A DNA stretch of 64,000 nt from Rubrivivax sp. (GTDB lineage Bacteria > Pseudomonadota > Gammaproteobacteria > Burkholderiales > Burkholderiaceae_C): positions 1-64,000 of the forward strand of contig JALHPF010000028.1 in NCBI GenBank assembly GCA_022842595.1, given 5' to 3'. Position 1 is the stretch's first letter, and each line of letters opens with the position of its first letter. Position numbers and translations under genes: made by a program. Under the pieces are notes generated by a model. That model did not search any database and was not told the origin of the DNA. It saw nothing but the letters and a program-made list of their open reading frames with translations. Below are positions 8,896 to 16,308 of the stretch, one piece after another.

Positions 8896-9519
8896 TCAAG
8901 GCATCCCGTTGTCAGCAAACTCCGCAAAGCCTGGCTGAGCGCGCAAACGCAGCAGGTATGCCGCCACCGCAGGCAGGTCAAGGTGGTCGATCGGCGTCGC
9001 CTTCCAGCGCTGTGCCGACAGACCCACCACCACGTCGGCCACCGTGAAGGCTTCGCCGGCCACGTGGGCCCCTGTGCGCGCGAGCTGTTCGTCCAGCAGA
9101 CGCATCTTCTGGTTCCAGCGGTCTGCGCTGGCCTGCACCGCTTCGGCTGGGGTGGGCACGCCCCGGTGCAGCGCCAGGAACGCGGTGCGCCAGGCGTCGT
9201 TCAGTTCCGTGGCCTGCCAGTCCATCCATTGCTCCACCCGTGCGCGTTCGCCGGGCGCGGCCGGCAGCAGCCCGGTGTCGCCCTGGCGCGCGGCCAGATA
9301 GCGGCAGATGGTGTTGCTTTCCCAGAGCACGGTCGGGCCGTCGACGAGCACCGGCACCAGTGCGTTCGGATTCAACGCCAGGAAGCCGGGCTCGCGCGGC
9401 GATCGATGGCCGGCGCCCCAGTCCTCGCGCTGCACGGGCAGGCCCAGGACGGCGGCTGTCCACATCACCTTGCGGACGTTGATGGAACCGAGGCGGCCGA
9501 GGACACGCAGGCTTGTCAT
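8896..9519 (-). CDS. glutathione S-transferase family protein
   Basis: A 207-residue protein starting at the ATG at 9519 (MTSLRVLGRLGSINVRKVMW). The N-terminal thioredoxin-fold domain (1-80) has the catalytic-site 'GSINVRKV' and the cis-Pro 'NALVPVLVDG' followed by 'LWESNTICRYL', the glutathione gamma-glutamyl binding E-S pair. The C-terminal helical domain carries the capping motif 'GEAFTVADVVVG'. The usual role is glutathione conjugation or detoxification; the substrate is unknown. It is followed at 44 bp upstream by another minus-strand gene and may be co-transcribed with it. Confidence 0.9.
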   Translation of the reverse strand: MTSLRVLGRLGSINVRKVMWTAAVLGLPVQREDWGAGHRSPREPGFLALNPNALVPVLVDGPTVLWESNTICRYLAARQGDTGLLPAAPGERARVEQWMDWQATELNDAWRTAFLALHRGVPTPAEAVQASADRWNQKMRLLDEQLARTGAHVAGEAFTVADVVVGLSAQRWKATPIDHLDLPAVAAYLLRLRAQPGFAEFADNGMP

Positions 9520-9563
9520 GGGCAGCTCGATGGGCACGGCTTGCGTGTCGCCCGTGTCGGGGC

Positions 9564-10031
9564 TCAGGACGTCTTCTTCGGAAACGCCTCGACCTTGGCG
9601 CGCTCGACCGCCGTCACCTCGACACCATCCAGGTGGTAGATGCAGATGCTGACGTTGCCCTTGGCCAGCTCCATGTTCAGGGCTTCGAAGTTGCGTCCCT
9701 CGGCCCACGCCACCGCGCTGGTCAGCTTGTCCAGCGCCTTCAGCACTGCGGGAACCTTGCCACGGGACAGCTGCCGCACCAGGTCGGTGTCGCCGTTGTT
9801 CGGGACGATGGTCTTCGCCGGTATCTCGATATAGAAATGGGGTGGCAGGCTGGTTCGGCCGACGATGGCAGGCTGGCCGTTGAGCCCCATCATGCCCTCG
9901 TATTGCAGCCGTGATTCCGGCTTCCAGCCAACGTCGGCATGGGCCAGGTCGGTGATCGTGCATTTCACCGTCTTGACGAAGTTCTTGACGACTTTCGACG
10001 TCGCCTGGGGAAGCAGGAACTGTTCTGCCAT
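9564..10031 (-). CDS. conserved cytosolic protein of unknown function
   Basis: A 155-residue protein beginning MAEQFLLPQATSKVVKNF at the ATG at 10031. It has no signal peptide or membrane segment. The alternation of charged helices and beta-rich segments ('HFYIEIPAKTIVPNNGDTD', 'VSICIYHLDGVEVTAVERAK') looks like a compact globular fold. I do not recognise the family. It is 44 bp upstream of the GST gene in the same direction, suggesting a two-gene operon. A longer in-frame extension to 10439 is rejected because that part is low-complexity and antisense-like. Confidence 0.65.
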   Translation of the reverse strand: MAEQFLLPQATSKVVKNFVKTVKCTITDLAHADVGWKPESRLQYEGMMGLNGQPAIVGRTSLPPHFYIEIPAKTIVPNNGDTDLVRQLSRGKVPAVLKALDKLTSAVAWAEGRNFEALNMELAKGNVSICIYHLDGVEVTAVERAKVEAFPKKTS

Positions 10032-10447
10032 GGTCGGGTCTCCGTGCGTGGAAGGGAACTGCCGGCGCAAGCTGGAGGCTGGAATGCCCATGCCAGAGGC
10101 GCAGCACACGATTGTCCGGCCGAGGACGCCGCAAGGGGCCTGCTCGAAACCCGCGCCGTCCGCCGATTGATCGATGAAACCGGGCCTGGAGGGACTGTCG
10201 GGCACGCCGCACGGCCGTGCTGCGGAAGTGCCCGCGCCACGAGCAGCGCCCACAGCAGCCCGTAACCCAATACCACGGCGGCCAGCCCCCGGGCTGCATG
10301 AGAAACACGGCTGTGCTGCAGCACCCAGCCAGCCAAGGGCAGGAGCTGCTGCGCGTGCACGAGCAACGCAAAGCCCGTGATCAGCAGTTGGCGCGCCTTC
10401 AGTTCGCCAGGCAGTTCCCGGCCGGGGTGACTCAGCCATCGGGCCAT
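9965..10447 (-). CDS. possible small membrane protein (doubtful)
   Basis: From the ATG at 10447 about the first 70 residues look protein-like: a basic start, then two hydrophobic helices ('LLITGFALLVHAQQLLPLA' and 'GLAAVVLGYGLLWALLVAR'). The remainder (toward 9965) is arginine/serine-rich and overlaps the 5' end of the gene ending at 9564, so the frame there is probably not translated or has shifted. It could be a genuine small membrane protein with a frameshift, or the 3' end of a decayed gene. It is divergent from the SDR gene and shares its operator region. Confidence 0.35.
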   Translation of the reverse strand: MARWLSHPGRELPGELKARQLLITGFALLVHAQQLLPLAGWVLQHSRVSHAARGLAAVVLGYGLLWALLVARALPQHGRAACPTVPPGPVSSINRRTARVSSRPLAASSAGQSCAAPLAWAFQPPACAGSSLPRTETRPWQNSSCFPRRRRKSSRTSSRR

Positions 10448-10484
10448 GGGCGAGGTCTCGGATGGCAAACCGGCACTCCAGGCA

Positions 10485-10531
10485 GTTGACACTGTCTACC
10501 GTTGTGTCGAATACTGGTAGACACTGTCAAC
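10485..10531. promoter_or_regulatory. double operator: 16-bp perfect inverted repeat
   Basis: GTTGACACTGTCTACC (10485-10500) is repeated in exact inverted orientation at 10516-10531, separated by 15 bp. Each arm is itself nearly palindromic (GT-GAC-x-x-GTC-AC pattern), so the element looks like two adjacent operators for a dimeric TetR-type repressor. The arms flank the -10 region of the promoter for the SDR gene. The tetR gene two positions downstream is the obvious candidate regulator. Confidence 0.8.
10486..10515 (+). promoter_or_regulatory. sigma70-like promoter for the SDR-tetR-patatin operon
   Basis: A perfect -35 TTGACA (10486-10491) is followed after 18 bp by AATACT (10510-10515). 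The -35 lies inside the left operator arm and the transcription start should fall inside the right arm, a layout that permits tight repression. The SDR start codon is 35 bp beyond the -10. Confidence 0.65.
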
Positions 10532-10549
10532 TACACCCGGGGCTTCACG

Positions 10550-11347
10550 ATGGGCAAGGCGACGTCGGCGTTTGAACAGAAGTACGGTCCATGGGCCCTG
10601 GTCACTGGCGCATCGGACGGCATCGGCCGGGCCTTTGCCGAGGAACTGGCGCGGCGTGGCGTGCATGTGGTCCTGGTGGCACGGCGTCGGCTGCAGCTGG
10701 AGCAACTGGCAACCACATTGACCCAGACATATGGCGTGCAATGCCAGGTCCTGGTGGCCAACCTGTCGGATGCACAAGGCGTGCAGCAGGTGCTGGACAA
10801 CAGCACCGGTCGCGATGTGGGGCTGGTCGTGTGTGCAGCCGGGTTCGGTACTTCTGGACCATTCCTGCAGAACGACCTGGCCACCGAGCTGGACATGCTG
10901 CAGGTCAACTGTGGGGCGCTCGCGGCGCTGAGCTGGGGCCTGGGGCAGCGTCTGGTGCAGCGCGGCCGGGGTGGCCTGGTGTTGCTGAGTTCGGTGGTCG
11001 CGTTCCAGGGCGTGCCCCGCTCGGCCCACTACGCCGCCACCAAGGCCTATGTGCAGACCCTGTCGGAGGGCCTGCGCGAGGAATGGCGCGAGCTCGGCGT
11101 GCAGGTGCTGGCCGTGGCGCCCGGCCCGGTGCGTTCGGGTTTCGCCGCGCGCTCGCAGATGAGCATGGCGCGAGCCGAAGACCCGCAAGTGGTTGCCCGG
11201 GCCAGCCTCGACGCACTGGGCCGCACGGGCACGGTGCGGCCTGGTCTTCTTGCCAAGCTGCTGGGCTATTCGCTGGCGCTCGCGCCGCGCTGGGGTCGCG
11301 TCAGGATCATGGGCCGGGTCATGGCAGGGATGGCCCGCCGGACCTGA
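10550..11347 (+). CDS. short-chain dehydrogenase/reductase (SDR)
   Basis: A 265-residue classical SDR. Visible are the cofactor loop 'TGASDGIGRAFA', a basic 'ARR' after beta-2 suggesting NADP preference, 'CAAGFG' in place of NNAG, the catalytic serine in 'LLSSVVAFQG', and the Y-x-x-x-K pair in 'YAATKAYVQ'. The C-terminal extension with a hydrophobic helix ('LLAKLLGYSLALAPRWG') resembles membrane-associated, KAR/HSD-like SDRs acting on lipid or steroid-type substrates. It is the first gene of an operon with tetR and a patatin-like lipase, pointing to lipid metabolism. The start at 10550 places it just beyond the operator. Confidence 0.88.
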   Translation: MGKATSAFEQKYGPWALVTGASDGIGRAFAEELARRGVHVVLVARRRLQLEQLATTLTQTYGVQCQVLVANLSDAQGVQQVLDNSTGRDVGLVVCAAGFGTSGPFLQNDLATELDMLQVNCGALAALSWGLGQRLVQRGRGGLVLLSSVVAFQGVPRSAHYAATKAYVQTLSEGLREEWRELGVQVLAVAPGPVRSGFAARSQMSMARAEDPQVVARASLDALGRTGTVRPGLLAKLLGYSLALAPRWGRVRIMGRVMAGMARRT

Positions 11348-11382
11348 CTCCGCGCCCATGCCCTTGCGCAGAATCGACACCC

Positions 11383-12042
11383 ATGAACCCAAACCGTGAC
11401 CCCGCCCCTTCGCTCAAGGAAGCCTGCGTACAGGCAGCGCGCGAAGTGATTGCCGAACAGGGCGTGGAAAGACTGAGCATGCGCGACGTGGCCCGCAAGC
11501 TGGACATCTCGCACCAGGCGCCATACCGCCACTTCGAAAGCCGCGACCACCTGCTGGCCGAGATCATGAGCCGCTGTTTTGCCGACTTTGCACAGCACCT
11601 GGACGAACGCCCGCGCACGGGCGACCCCCAAGCCGATCTGGAGTCCATGGGCCACGCCTACCTGAACTACGCGCGCCACAAGCCGCTGGAATACCGCCTC
11701 ATGTTCGGCACGCCATGGCCCGAGCCCGCCCAGCACCCGGCGCTTGTGCAGCACGCCGTGCACGCCTTCAACCTGCTGCGCGACAGCCTGCGCGCCATGC
11801 ACGGCCACCACCCCCAGCAGCACGCGCAGGCCGACCGGCAGGCCATGTTCATCTGGTCCACCCTGCACGGCATGGCCAGCATCACCCAGGCCGATGTGAT
11901 GCAGCACCTGAACCTGGCAGCCGGCGTGGAGCGCGCCCTGCCCGCAGACCTGATGGCGCGCATCGGTCTGGGTCTGGGCCTGCCCGAAAGCGTGCCGCGT
12001 GCCGCCCCAACACCGAAGCCCAAGCGAAAGCCTCGAACATGA
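11383..12042 (+). CDS. TetR-family transcriptional regulator
   Basis: A 219-residue protein. The N-terminal helix-turn-helix is clear: 'AREVIAEQGVERLSMRDVAR' then 'LDISHQAPYRHFESRDHLLA'. The ligand-binding part (residues 65-200) includes a TetR C-terminal WHG-type segment 'MFIWSTLHGMASITQAD'. It sits 35 bp after the SDR gene, and its stop overlaps the patatin start as ATGA, so the three genes are likely one transcript. The double operator upstream of the SDR gene is its probable target, giving autoregulation with a likely acyl or lipophilic inducer (inference). Confidence 0.92.
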   Translation: MNPNRDPAPSLKEACVQAAREVIAEQGVERLSMRDVARKLDISHQAPYRHFESRDHLLAEIMSRCFADFAQHLDERPRTGDPQADLESMGHAYLNYARHKPLEYRLMFGTPWPEPAQHPALVQHAVHAFNLLRDSLRAMHGHHPQQHAQADRQAMFIWSTLHGMASITQADVMQHLNLAAGVERALPADLMARIGLGLGLPESVPRAAPTPKPKRKPRT

Positions 12043-12938
12043 AACCACGACTTTCTGCGCTGTGCGTCCTGTGCCTGGCTGCGGCCCTGTCGGGCTGCGC
12101 TGCTTTCAACTACACCGCGCCGGACAGCCCGGTGGCGCAGGCCACGGCCAACAGCGGCGCGCCGAAACCCCGCGTCGCTCTCGTGCTGGGCAGCGGGGGC
12201 CCGCGGGGCTATGCCCACATCGGCGTGATCAAGGTGCTGGAAGCAGCGGGCGTGCAGGTGGACCTGGTCGTCGGCTCCAGCGTGGGGTCGCTGCTCGGCG
12301 CCTTCTGGGCCGCGGGCTACAGCGCCGCCGAGCTGGACACGGCGGCGCGCAGCGGCGGGCCGCTGACCCTGTTCGACCTCTCGCCGTTTGCCGACCGCGG
12401 CTGGATCCACGGGCAGCGCCTGCAGGACTATGTCAACGTGAGGCTGGGCAACGCTTCGCTGGAGCAGCTGCCTCGTCGCCTGATCGTGGCCGCCACCCGG
12501 CGCGACGACAAGCAGCCCGTCTTTTTCGAGCGCGGCAACGTCGGCGTGGCGGTGCGGGCGTCGAGCGCGGTGGCCGGCGTCATCTCGCCCGTCGGCGTGC
12601 AGGGCATCGAGTACGAAGACGCCGACGAGTCCTTGCCCGTGGCCGTGCGCGCCGCCCGGCAGGCGGGCGCACGGTTCGTGATCGCCGTCGACGTCTCGGC
12701 CCGGGCTGGCAAGGCACCACCCGGCACGTCGCAGGCCCTGCTCGAAAGGGACGCCAGGCGCCGCAGCCGCATCGACCCGGAAACCCGCCTGGCCGACTTC
12801 GTCATCCATCCGGACATGGCGTACGCGGCCAGCCCGCGGGCCAGCTACTTCGTGCAGGCACAGAAGGCAGGCGAAGTCGCGGCAGAGCAGCTGCTGCCCG
12901 AACTGATGCAGAAGATGGCGCTGGCCGGCGTTCGGTAG
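12039..12938 (+). CDS. patatin-like phospholipase lipoprotein
   Basis: A 299-residue protein with a signal peptide and lipobox 'LSGC' (Cys20). The patatin core shows the oxyanion loop 'GSGGPRGYAHIGVIKVLE' and the nucleophile elbow G79-S-S81-V-G. The family's catalytic D-G-G/A motif is altered: at the expected place the sequence is 'YEDADESLPVAV', so Asp194 is retained but the following glycine is Ala195. It resembles RssA/NTE-type periplasmic or envelope phospholipases. Translation is coupled to tetR through a 4-nt overlap. Activity may be reduced or changed by the DGG substitution. Confidence 0.88.
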   Translation: MKPRLSALCVLCLAAALSGCAAFNYTAPDSPVAQATANSGAPKPRVALVLGSGGPRGYAHIGVIKVLEAAGVQVDLVVGSSVGSLLGAFWAAGYSAAELDTAARSGGPLTLFDLSPFADRGWIHGQRLQDYVNVRLGNASLEQLPRRLIVAATRRDDKQPVFFERGNVGVAVRASSAVAGVISPVGVQGIEYEDADESLPVAVRAARQAGARFVIAVDVSARAGKAPPGTSQALLERDARRRSRIDPETRLADFVIHPDMAYAASPRASYFVQAQKAGEVAAEQLLPELMQKMALAGVR

Positions 12939-12999
12939 CTTCGCCTTGGGTGCGCGGGCCCGCGCTCGCGCAGTGTCCGAGCTCGAAGCGGCACCGTCT

Positions 13000-13149
13000 T
13001 CACCGCTCCAGGCACGGCCGCTTCGGGTCGAACCGCCAGCCCGGCACCAGGTGCTGCATCGCGATGGCATCGTCGCGCGCCCCCAGTCCATGCTGCAGAT
13101 ACAGGCGGTGTGCCTTGTCGACTTCGACCATGTCGAGCTCGACGCCCAA
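13000..13149 (-). pseudogene. C-terminal remnant of a beta-hydroxyacid dehydrogenase
   Basis: About 49 residues ending at a stop at 13000 read 'GVELDMVEVDKAHRLYLQHG' and then 'LGARDDAIAMQHLVPGW'. This is the helical tail typical of 3-hydroxyisobutyrate/6-phosphogluconate dehydrogenase-like proteins. Upstream the frame becomes arginine/proline-rich with no NAD-binding domain, so the rest of the gene is gone. It lies just downstream of the GntR regulator, the usual neighbour of this family, which supports the identity. The rest of 12939-13407 holds nothing I can assign. Confidence 0.5.
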
Positions 13150-13407
13150 GCGCGGGGCCTTCGGTACCGTCGCAGCCGGCGACGGGAATCGCACGCAGCG
13201 CCACGACGCGGGGGGTGTCTGACGGTGCCATGCGGGGTGCTCGAGCGGTGGGGATGGCTGGGGACGGCCGGCGGCCCGGCGCCTGCTGCCCGAGATGGCA
13301 GAGGTCATGTTGCACGTCGTCCTACAACCCAGGACGCGGAGCCGGGTTCGCAGAAACCCTGCCGAGGGGGCACCGAGTACGGTGGCACCCGCAGCCGCGC
13401 GGGCCGG

Positions 13408-14190
13408 TCAGGCCCCGGCGGCTGCGGCCAGACGCCGGCGGCGCTCGCGGCTGTCCACGAGATGGGTGCGCATGGCCGCGCGCGCGGATTCGGCATCGCG
13501 CGCGACGATGGCGTCGAGGATGCTCTCGTGTTCGCCATGCACGCACTGCAGATACGTCTGTTGCTCGACGCTGCGCTCGACCGTTCCCGCCAGCCGGGCC
13601 CTGGGTATGGCGCCCGTGCCCAGCGCCGCGATCAGGTCGGCAAACCGCGGGTTCTGCGTCGCCCGCGCGATGCCGGCATGGGACTGGAAGTCGGGGCCGA
13701 CGGCATCGCGGCTGGCGGCCACGGCCTCGCCGAAGGCCGCCAGCGCCTCGCGCAGCACGGCCAGGTCGGCGTCGGTGCGACGCAGCGCGGCCAGGGCCGC
13801 GGCCTCGGTCTCGGTGGCGATGGCGATGGCGATGGCGATGCGGAGTTCGAGTACCGCAATCACGTCCTGCAGCGTGGCCAGCTGCTCCGGCGCGATGCGG
13901 AACGGCGCCGACTGCCCGGCACCGACCACGACGGTGCCGATGCCGTGGCGCGTCTGCACCAGGCTCGACGCCTGCAGCTGCGACAGTGCCTCGCGCACGA
14001 CCGTGCGGCTGACGCCGAACTCGGCCACGATCGCGGCCTCGGTAGGCAGCTGCTGGCCAGCGGCGTAGCGCTCTTCGCGGATGCGCGCACCCAGGGTCTC
14101 GGCCAGGTCGAGCGTCAGCGAGCGGAGCCGGCGGCGGGCGCTGGCCGCCGAATCGAGCGTGGCTGGCGTGGCGGTCGACGGGTTGTTCAC
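13408..14190 (-). CDS. FadR-subfamily GntR transcriptional regulator
   Basis: A 260-residue protein starting at the GTG at 14190. An earlier start would cover the operator and run into the neighbouring gene. The winged helix is at residues about 25-95: 'YAAGQQLPTEAAIVAEFGVS', 'RTVVREALSQLQ', 'GIGTVV'. The FCD ligand domain follows, with the metal-binding histidines in 'DFQSHAGIARATQN', 'HGEHESILDAI' and 'AMRTHLVDSRERRR'. FCD proteins usually sense organic acids. The first FCD helix contains a repeat-encoded 'IAIAIAIAT' stretch where homologues normally have a single 'LE-EAA' turn. Sugar-acid dehydratase and hydroxyacid dehydrogenase remnants nearby may mark its lost regulon. Confidence 0.9.
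   Translation of the reverse strand: MNNPSTATPATLDSAASARRRLRSLTLDLAETLGARIREERYAAGQQLPTEAAIVAEFGVSRTVVREALSQLQASSLVQTRHGIGTVVVGAGQSAPFRIAPEQLATLQDVIAVLELRIAIAIAIATETEAAALAALRRTDADLAVLREALAAFGEAVAASRDAVGPDFQSHAGIARATQNPRFADLIAALGTGAIPRARLAGTVERSVEQQTYLQCVHGEHESILDAIVARDAESARAAMRTHLVDSRERRRRLAAAAGA
13816..13839. repeat. hexanucleotide tandem repeat (GGCGAT)4
   Basis: Four perfect copies of GGCGAT lie inside the gntR coding sequence. They encode alternating Ile-Ala on the minus strand. The unit length keeps the frame, so copy-number changes would lengthen or shorten the first FCD helix without truncating the protein. Confidence 0.9.
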
Positions 14191-14199
14191 GCCGACAAT

Positions 14200-14212
14200 G
14201 TTGTCTGACAAC
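14200..14212. promoter_or_regulatory. FadR/GntR-type operator
   Basis: GTTGTCTGACAAC is a palindrome broken only at the central base and contains TTGTCTGACAA (14201-14211). This matches the TNGTNNNACNA consensus known for FadR-subfamily GntR regulators. It lies 10 bp upstream of the gntR GTG start, where binding would block transcription or translation initiation, so autoregulation is likely. Confidence 0.75.
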
Positions 14213-14254
14213 TTCGGGCAAGGCTGAACCAGTCCCTGGCGCTGCGCAGCGCTG

Positions 14255-16180
14255 TCAGTGCAGCCGGATCGCCATGTCGAAACTCCAGGTGCGGCGGATC
14301 TCGACAACATCGTATTCGCGGGCCAGCGCGGGCGAGAACGCGGGGTAAGGCGCCTGGCTTTGCACGACGCGGCGCACCGCCTCGTCGAGTTCGGGAAGGC
14401 CGCTGGACACGACGAAGGTCACCGACTCCACCGACCCGTCGCTGCGCAACGCCACCGTCACCATCGGGTTCTGGTACGGCCGGCGAACGGCTTCACGCAC
14501 CAGGTCGAAGGTCATGTTGAGCTGGATCTTGCGCGCCCAGGCCTCGGCGTACAGCGCCACCTCGGCGGTGGCGTCGGTGTGGCCGAACAGGCGCGCACGA
14601 CGTGTGCCGCTGGCCGACGGGTTGGGCCGGAGCGGCTGGCCGGCCGCAGCAGCGGCGGCTTCGCGCTGGGCGGCTTCGGCGTCGAGCTGCCTGCCCATCG
14701 CGCGGCGGCGTTCCTGGCGGGCTTCCTCTTCCTTGGCAGCTTCGCTGCGGACCGCAGCGGCGCGGGCGGCTTCCTGCCGAGACGCCTCCTGGCGGGCGGC
14801 GTCTTGCCGCGCCGCCTCCTGGCGCGCGGCCTCCTGCCGGGCTGCCTCTTGCCGGGCTGCCTCCTGTCGAACAGCTTCCTGGCGCGACGCTTCCTTGCGC
14901 GCCAGTTCTTGGCGGGCGGCTTCCTGCCGCGCCGTTTCCTGCCGTGCCATTTCCTGCCGTGCCATTTCCTGCCGTGCCGTTTCCTGCCGCGCCGTTTCCT
15001 GTCTCGCCGTTTCCTGTCTCGCTGCCTCCTGCCGCGAAAGCTCCGCGCGCTCGGTCTCGCGGCGGGCGGTCTCCAGGCGCTCGGCCTCCTTGCGCAGGGC
15101 TTCGGCGCGGTCCGCCTCGGCACGTGCTGCCGCCAGACGAAGCGCCTCGCGCTGCGCGGCCTCGGCCTTGGCCTGCTCCTCGCGAGACTCGCGCGCCATG
15201 CGGTCCAGCCGCTCCTGCTCGGCGGCACGAGCCTGGGCCTGCGCAGCGGCACTGGTCACGACAGGCTCGCTGGCGCGCGGCGGCACCGCAGCGGGGGCAG
15301 CTGCCGGGGCAATAGCGGGGGCAACAGCAGGAGCAATAGCCGGCAAGGGGGCCAGTGCAGCCAGGCCAGGCGCCACCGGCGGCGCCGGCAGGACCGGCAG
15401 GCTGGGTGAGGCCGACAACGCTGGTCGGGATGGCGCGAGTGGCCTGAGCACCGCGGTCGGCGCATCGGGCGGCAATGGCACTGTCGGCAGCAGCAATGTC
15501 GGCACGGAAACCAGCGGCGCGATCGGCGCCATCTCGGGCGCCGGTAGCAGCACGGTCGGCAGTGCCTCGGCCGTCGCAGGCGCCTGCGGCGCTGACAAGG
15601 TGGCGGTGGCCGGCTCGGCCAACGGCTCGGGTTTCGTTTCGGGCTGGGCGGCCGCGTCGACCAGGCTTTCAACCGGCGCTGCCGGTGTTTCCGGTGTCAC
15701 TGCAGGCGTCGGCGGCGGCGCCGCCTTGGCCAGAGCCGGGACGGTGGCGGGTGGATCGGCCGCCGGCGCCGGCAAGAATTCAGTCCGCACCGACAGCGTC
15801 AGCACGGCGCCTTCACCCGGCTTCGGCGCCGCATGCGTTGGCGCCGGCACCACCGGCTGTTCCTGCGGTCCCGGGGTGGCAGCCGGCGGGGCGGCGGGCG
15901 TCAGGGCTGCTTCGACATCAGCCGCCTCGGCGCGACGCTCCTGCCAGGGCAGCGTCAGCCCGGGCACCCCCATGCCCTGGCCACCGAAGCCCAGGCTCAG
16001 CAGCAGCGCATGCATCCCCAGCGACAGCAGCACCGGCACGGCCAGCCGGCGGCGCTCACGTGCCGCGCTCGGCACTGGGTGCGGCAGGGGCGCGATCGCC
16101 CGGGTGGGCGCGGGTGCAGCAGGCGATGGCGATGCGGTGCCGGCTTCTATCGAATCCAAGCCCGCCCCGCCTTCAGCCAC
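14255..16180 (-). CDS. TonB/TolA-like energy transducer with long helical repeat
   Basis: A 641-residue protein from the GTG at 16180. It has a cytoplasmic N-terminus, one membrane anchor at about residues 46-66 ('LAVPVLLSLGMHALLLSLG'), and a Pro/Ala-rich periplasmic region to about residue 300. A very long charged helix follows, built largely from an ARQEx pentapeptide (about residues 380-475). The C-terminal TonB/TolA-type domain (about 550-641) includes 'MVTVALRSDGSVESVTFVVS' and 'GLPELDEAVRRVV'. The order fits TonB/TolA proteins, which use the ExbBD/TolQR proton motor to act on the outer membrane. No exbBD genes are adjacent. The neighbouring DUF1501/DUF1800 genes are on the same strand. 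Confidence 0.82.
   Translation of the reverse strand: MAEGGAGLDSIEAGTASPSPAAPAPTRAIAPLPHPVPSAARERRRLAVPVLLSLGMHALLLSLGFGGQGMGVPGLTLPWQERRAEAADVEAALTPAAPPAATPGPQEQPVVPAPTHAAPKPGEGAVLTLSVRTEFLPAPAADPPATVPALAKAAPPPTPAVTPETPAAPVESLVDAAAQPETKPEPLAEPATATLSAPQAPATAEALPTVLLPAPEMAPIAPLVSVPTLLLPTVPLPPDAPTAVLRPLAPSRPALSASPSLPVLPAPPVAPGLAALAPLPAIAPAVAPAIAPAAAPAAVPPRASEPVVTSAAAQAQARAAEQERLDRMARESREEQAKAEAAQREALRLAAARAEADRAEALRKEAERLETARRETERAELSRQEAARQETARQETARQETARQEMARQEMARQETARQEAARQELARKEASRQEAVRQEAARQEAARQEAARQEAARQDAARQEASRQEAARAAAVRSEAAKEEEARQERRRAMGRQLDAEAAQREAAAAAAGQPLRPNPSASGTRRARLFGHTDATAEVALYAEAWARKIQLNMTFDLVREAVRRPYQNPMVTVALRSDGSVESVTFVVSSGLPELDEAVRRVVQSQAPYPAFSPALAREYDVVEIRRTWSFDMAIRLH
14764..15035. 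repeat. 15-bp tandem repeat, about 18 units
   Basis: Degenerate copies of a 15-bp unit of the form (g/c)GGC(t/g)TCCTGCCGCGC run through the TonB/TolA-like gene. On the minus strand they encode the pentapeptide A-R-Q-E-x, with x mostly A, T, M or S. Adjacent units are often identical, for example three consecutive near-identical units around 14941-14985, showing recent expansion by slippage or unequal crossover. Confidence 0.85.
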
Positions 16181-16308
16181 CCGTCACGTGCGCACCGCCG
16201 TCGATCCATCGCCCCATCCACACCCGCTGGTCCCGTGGTGGATTCTCGGGGTTCTGCGGGGCCGCCTGAAGACGGCGGCCGCAGCGGTCCGCCAGCGCCG
16301 CAGCGCCG

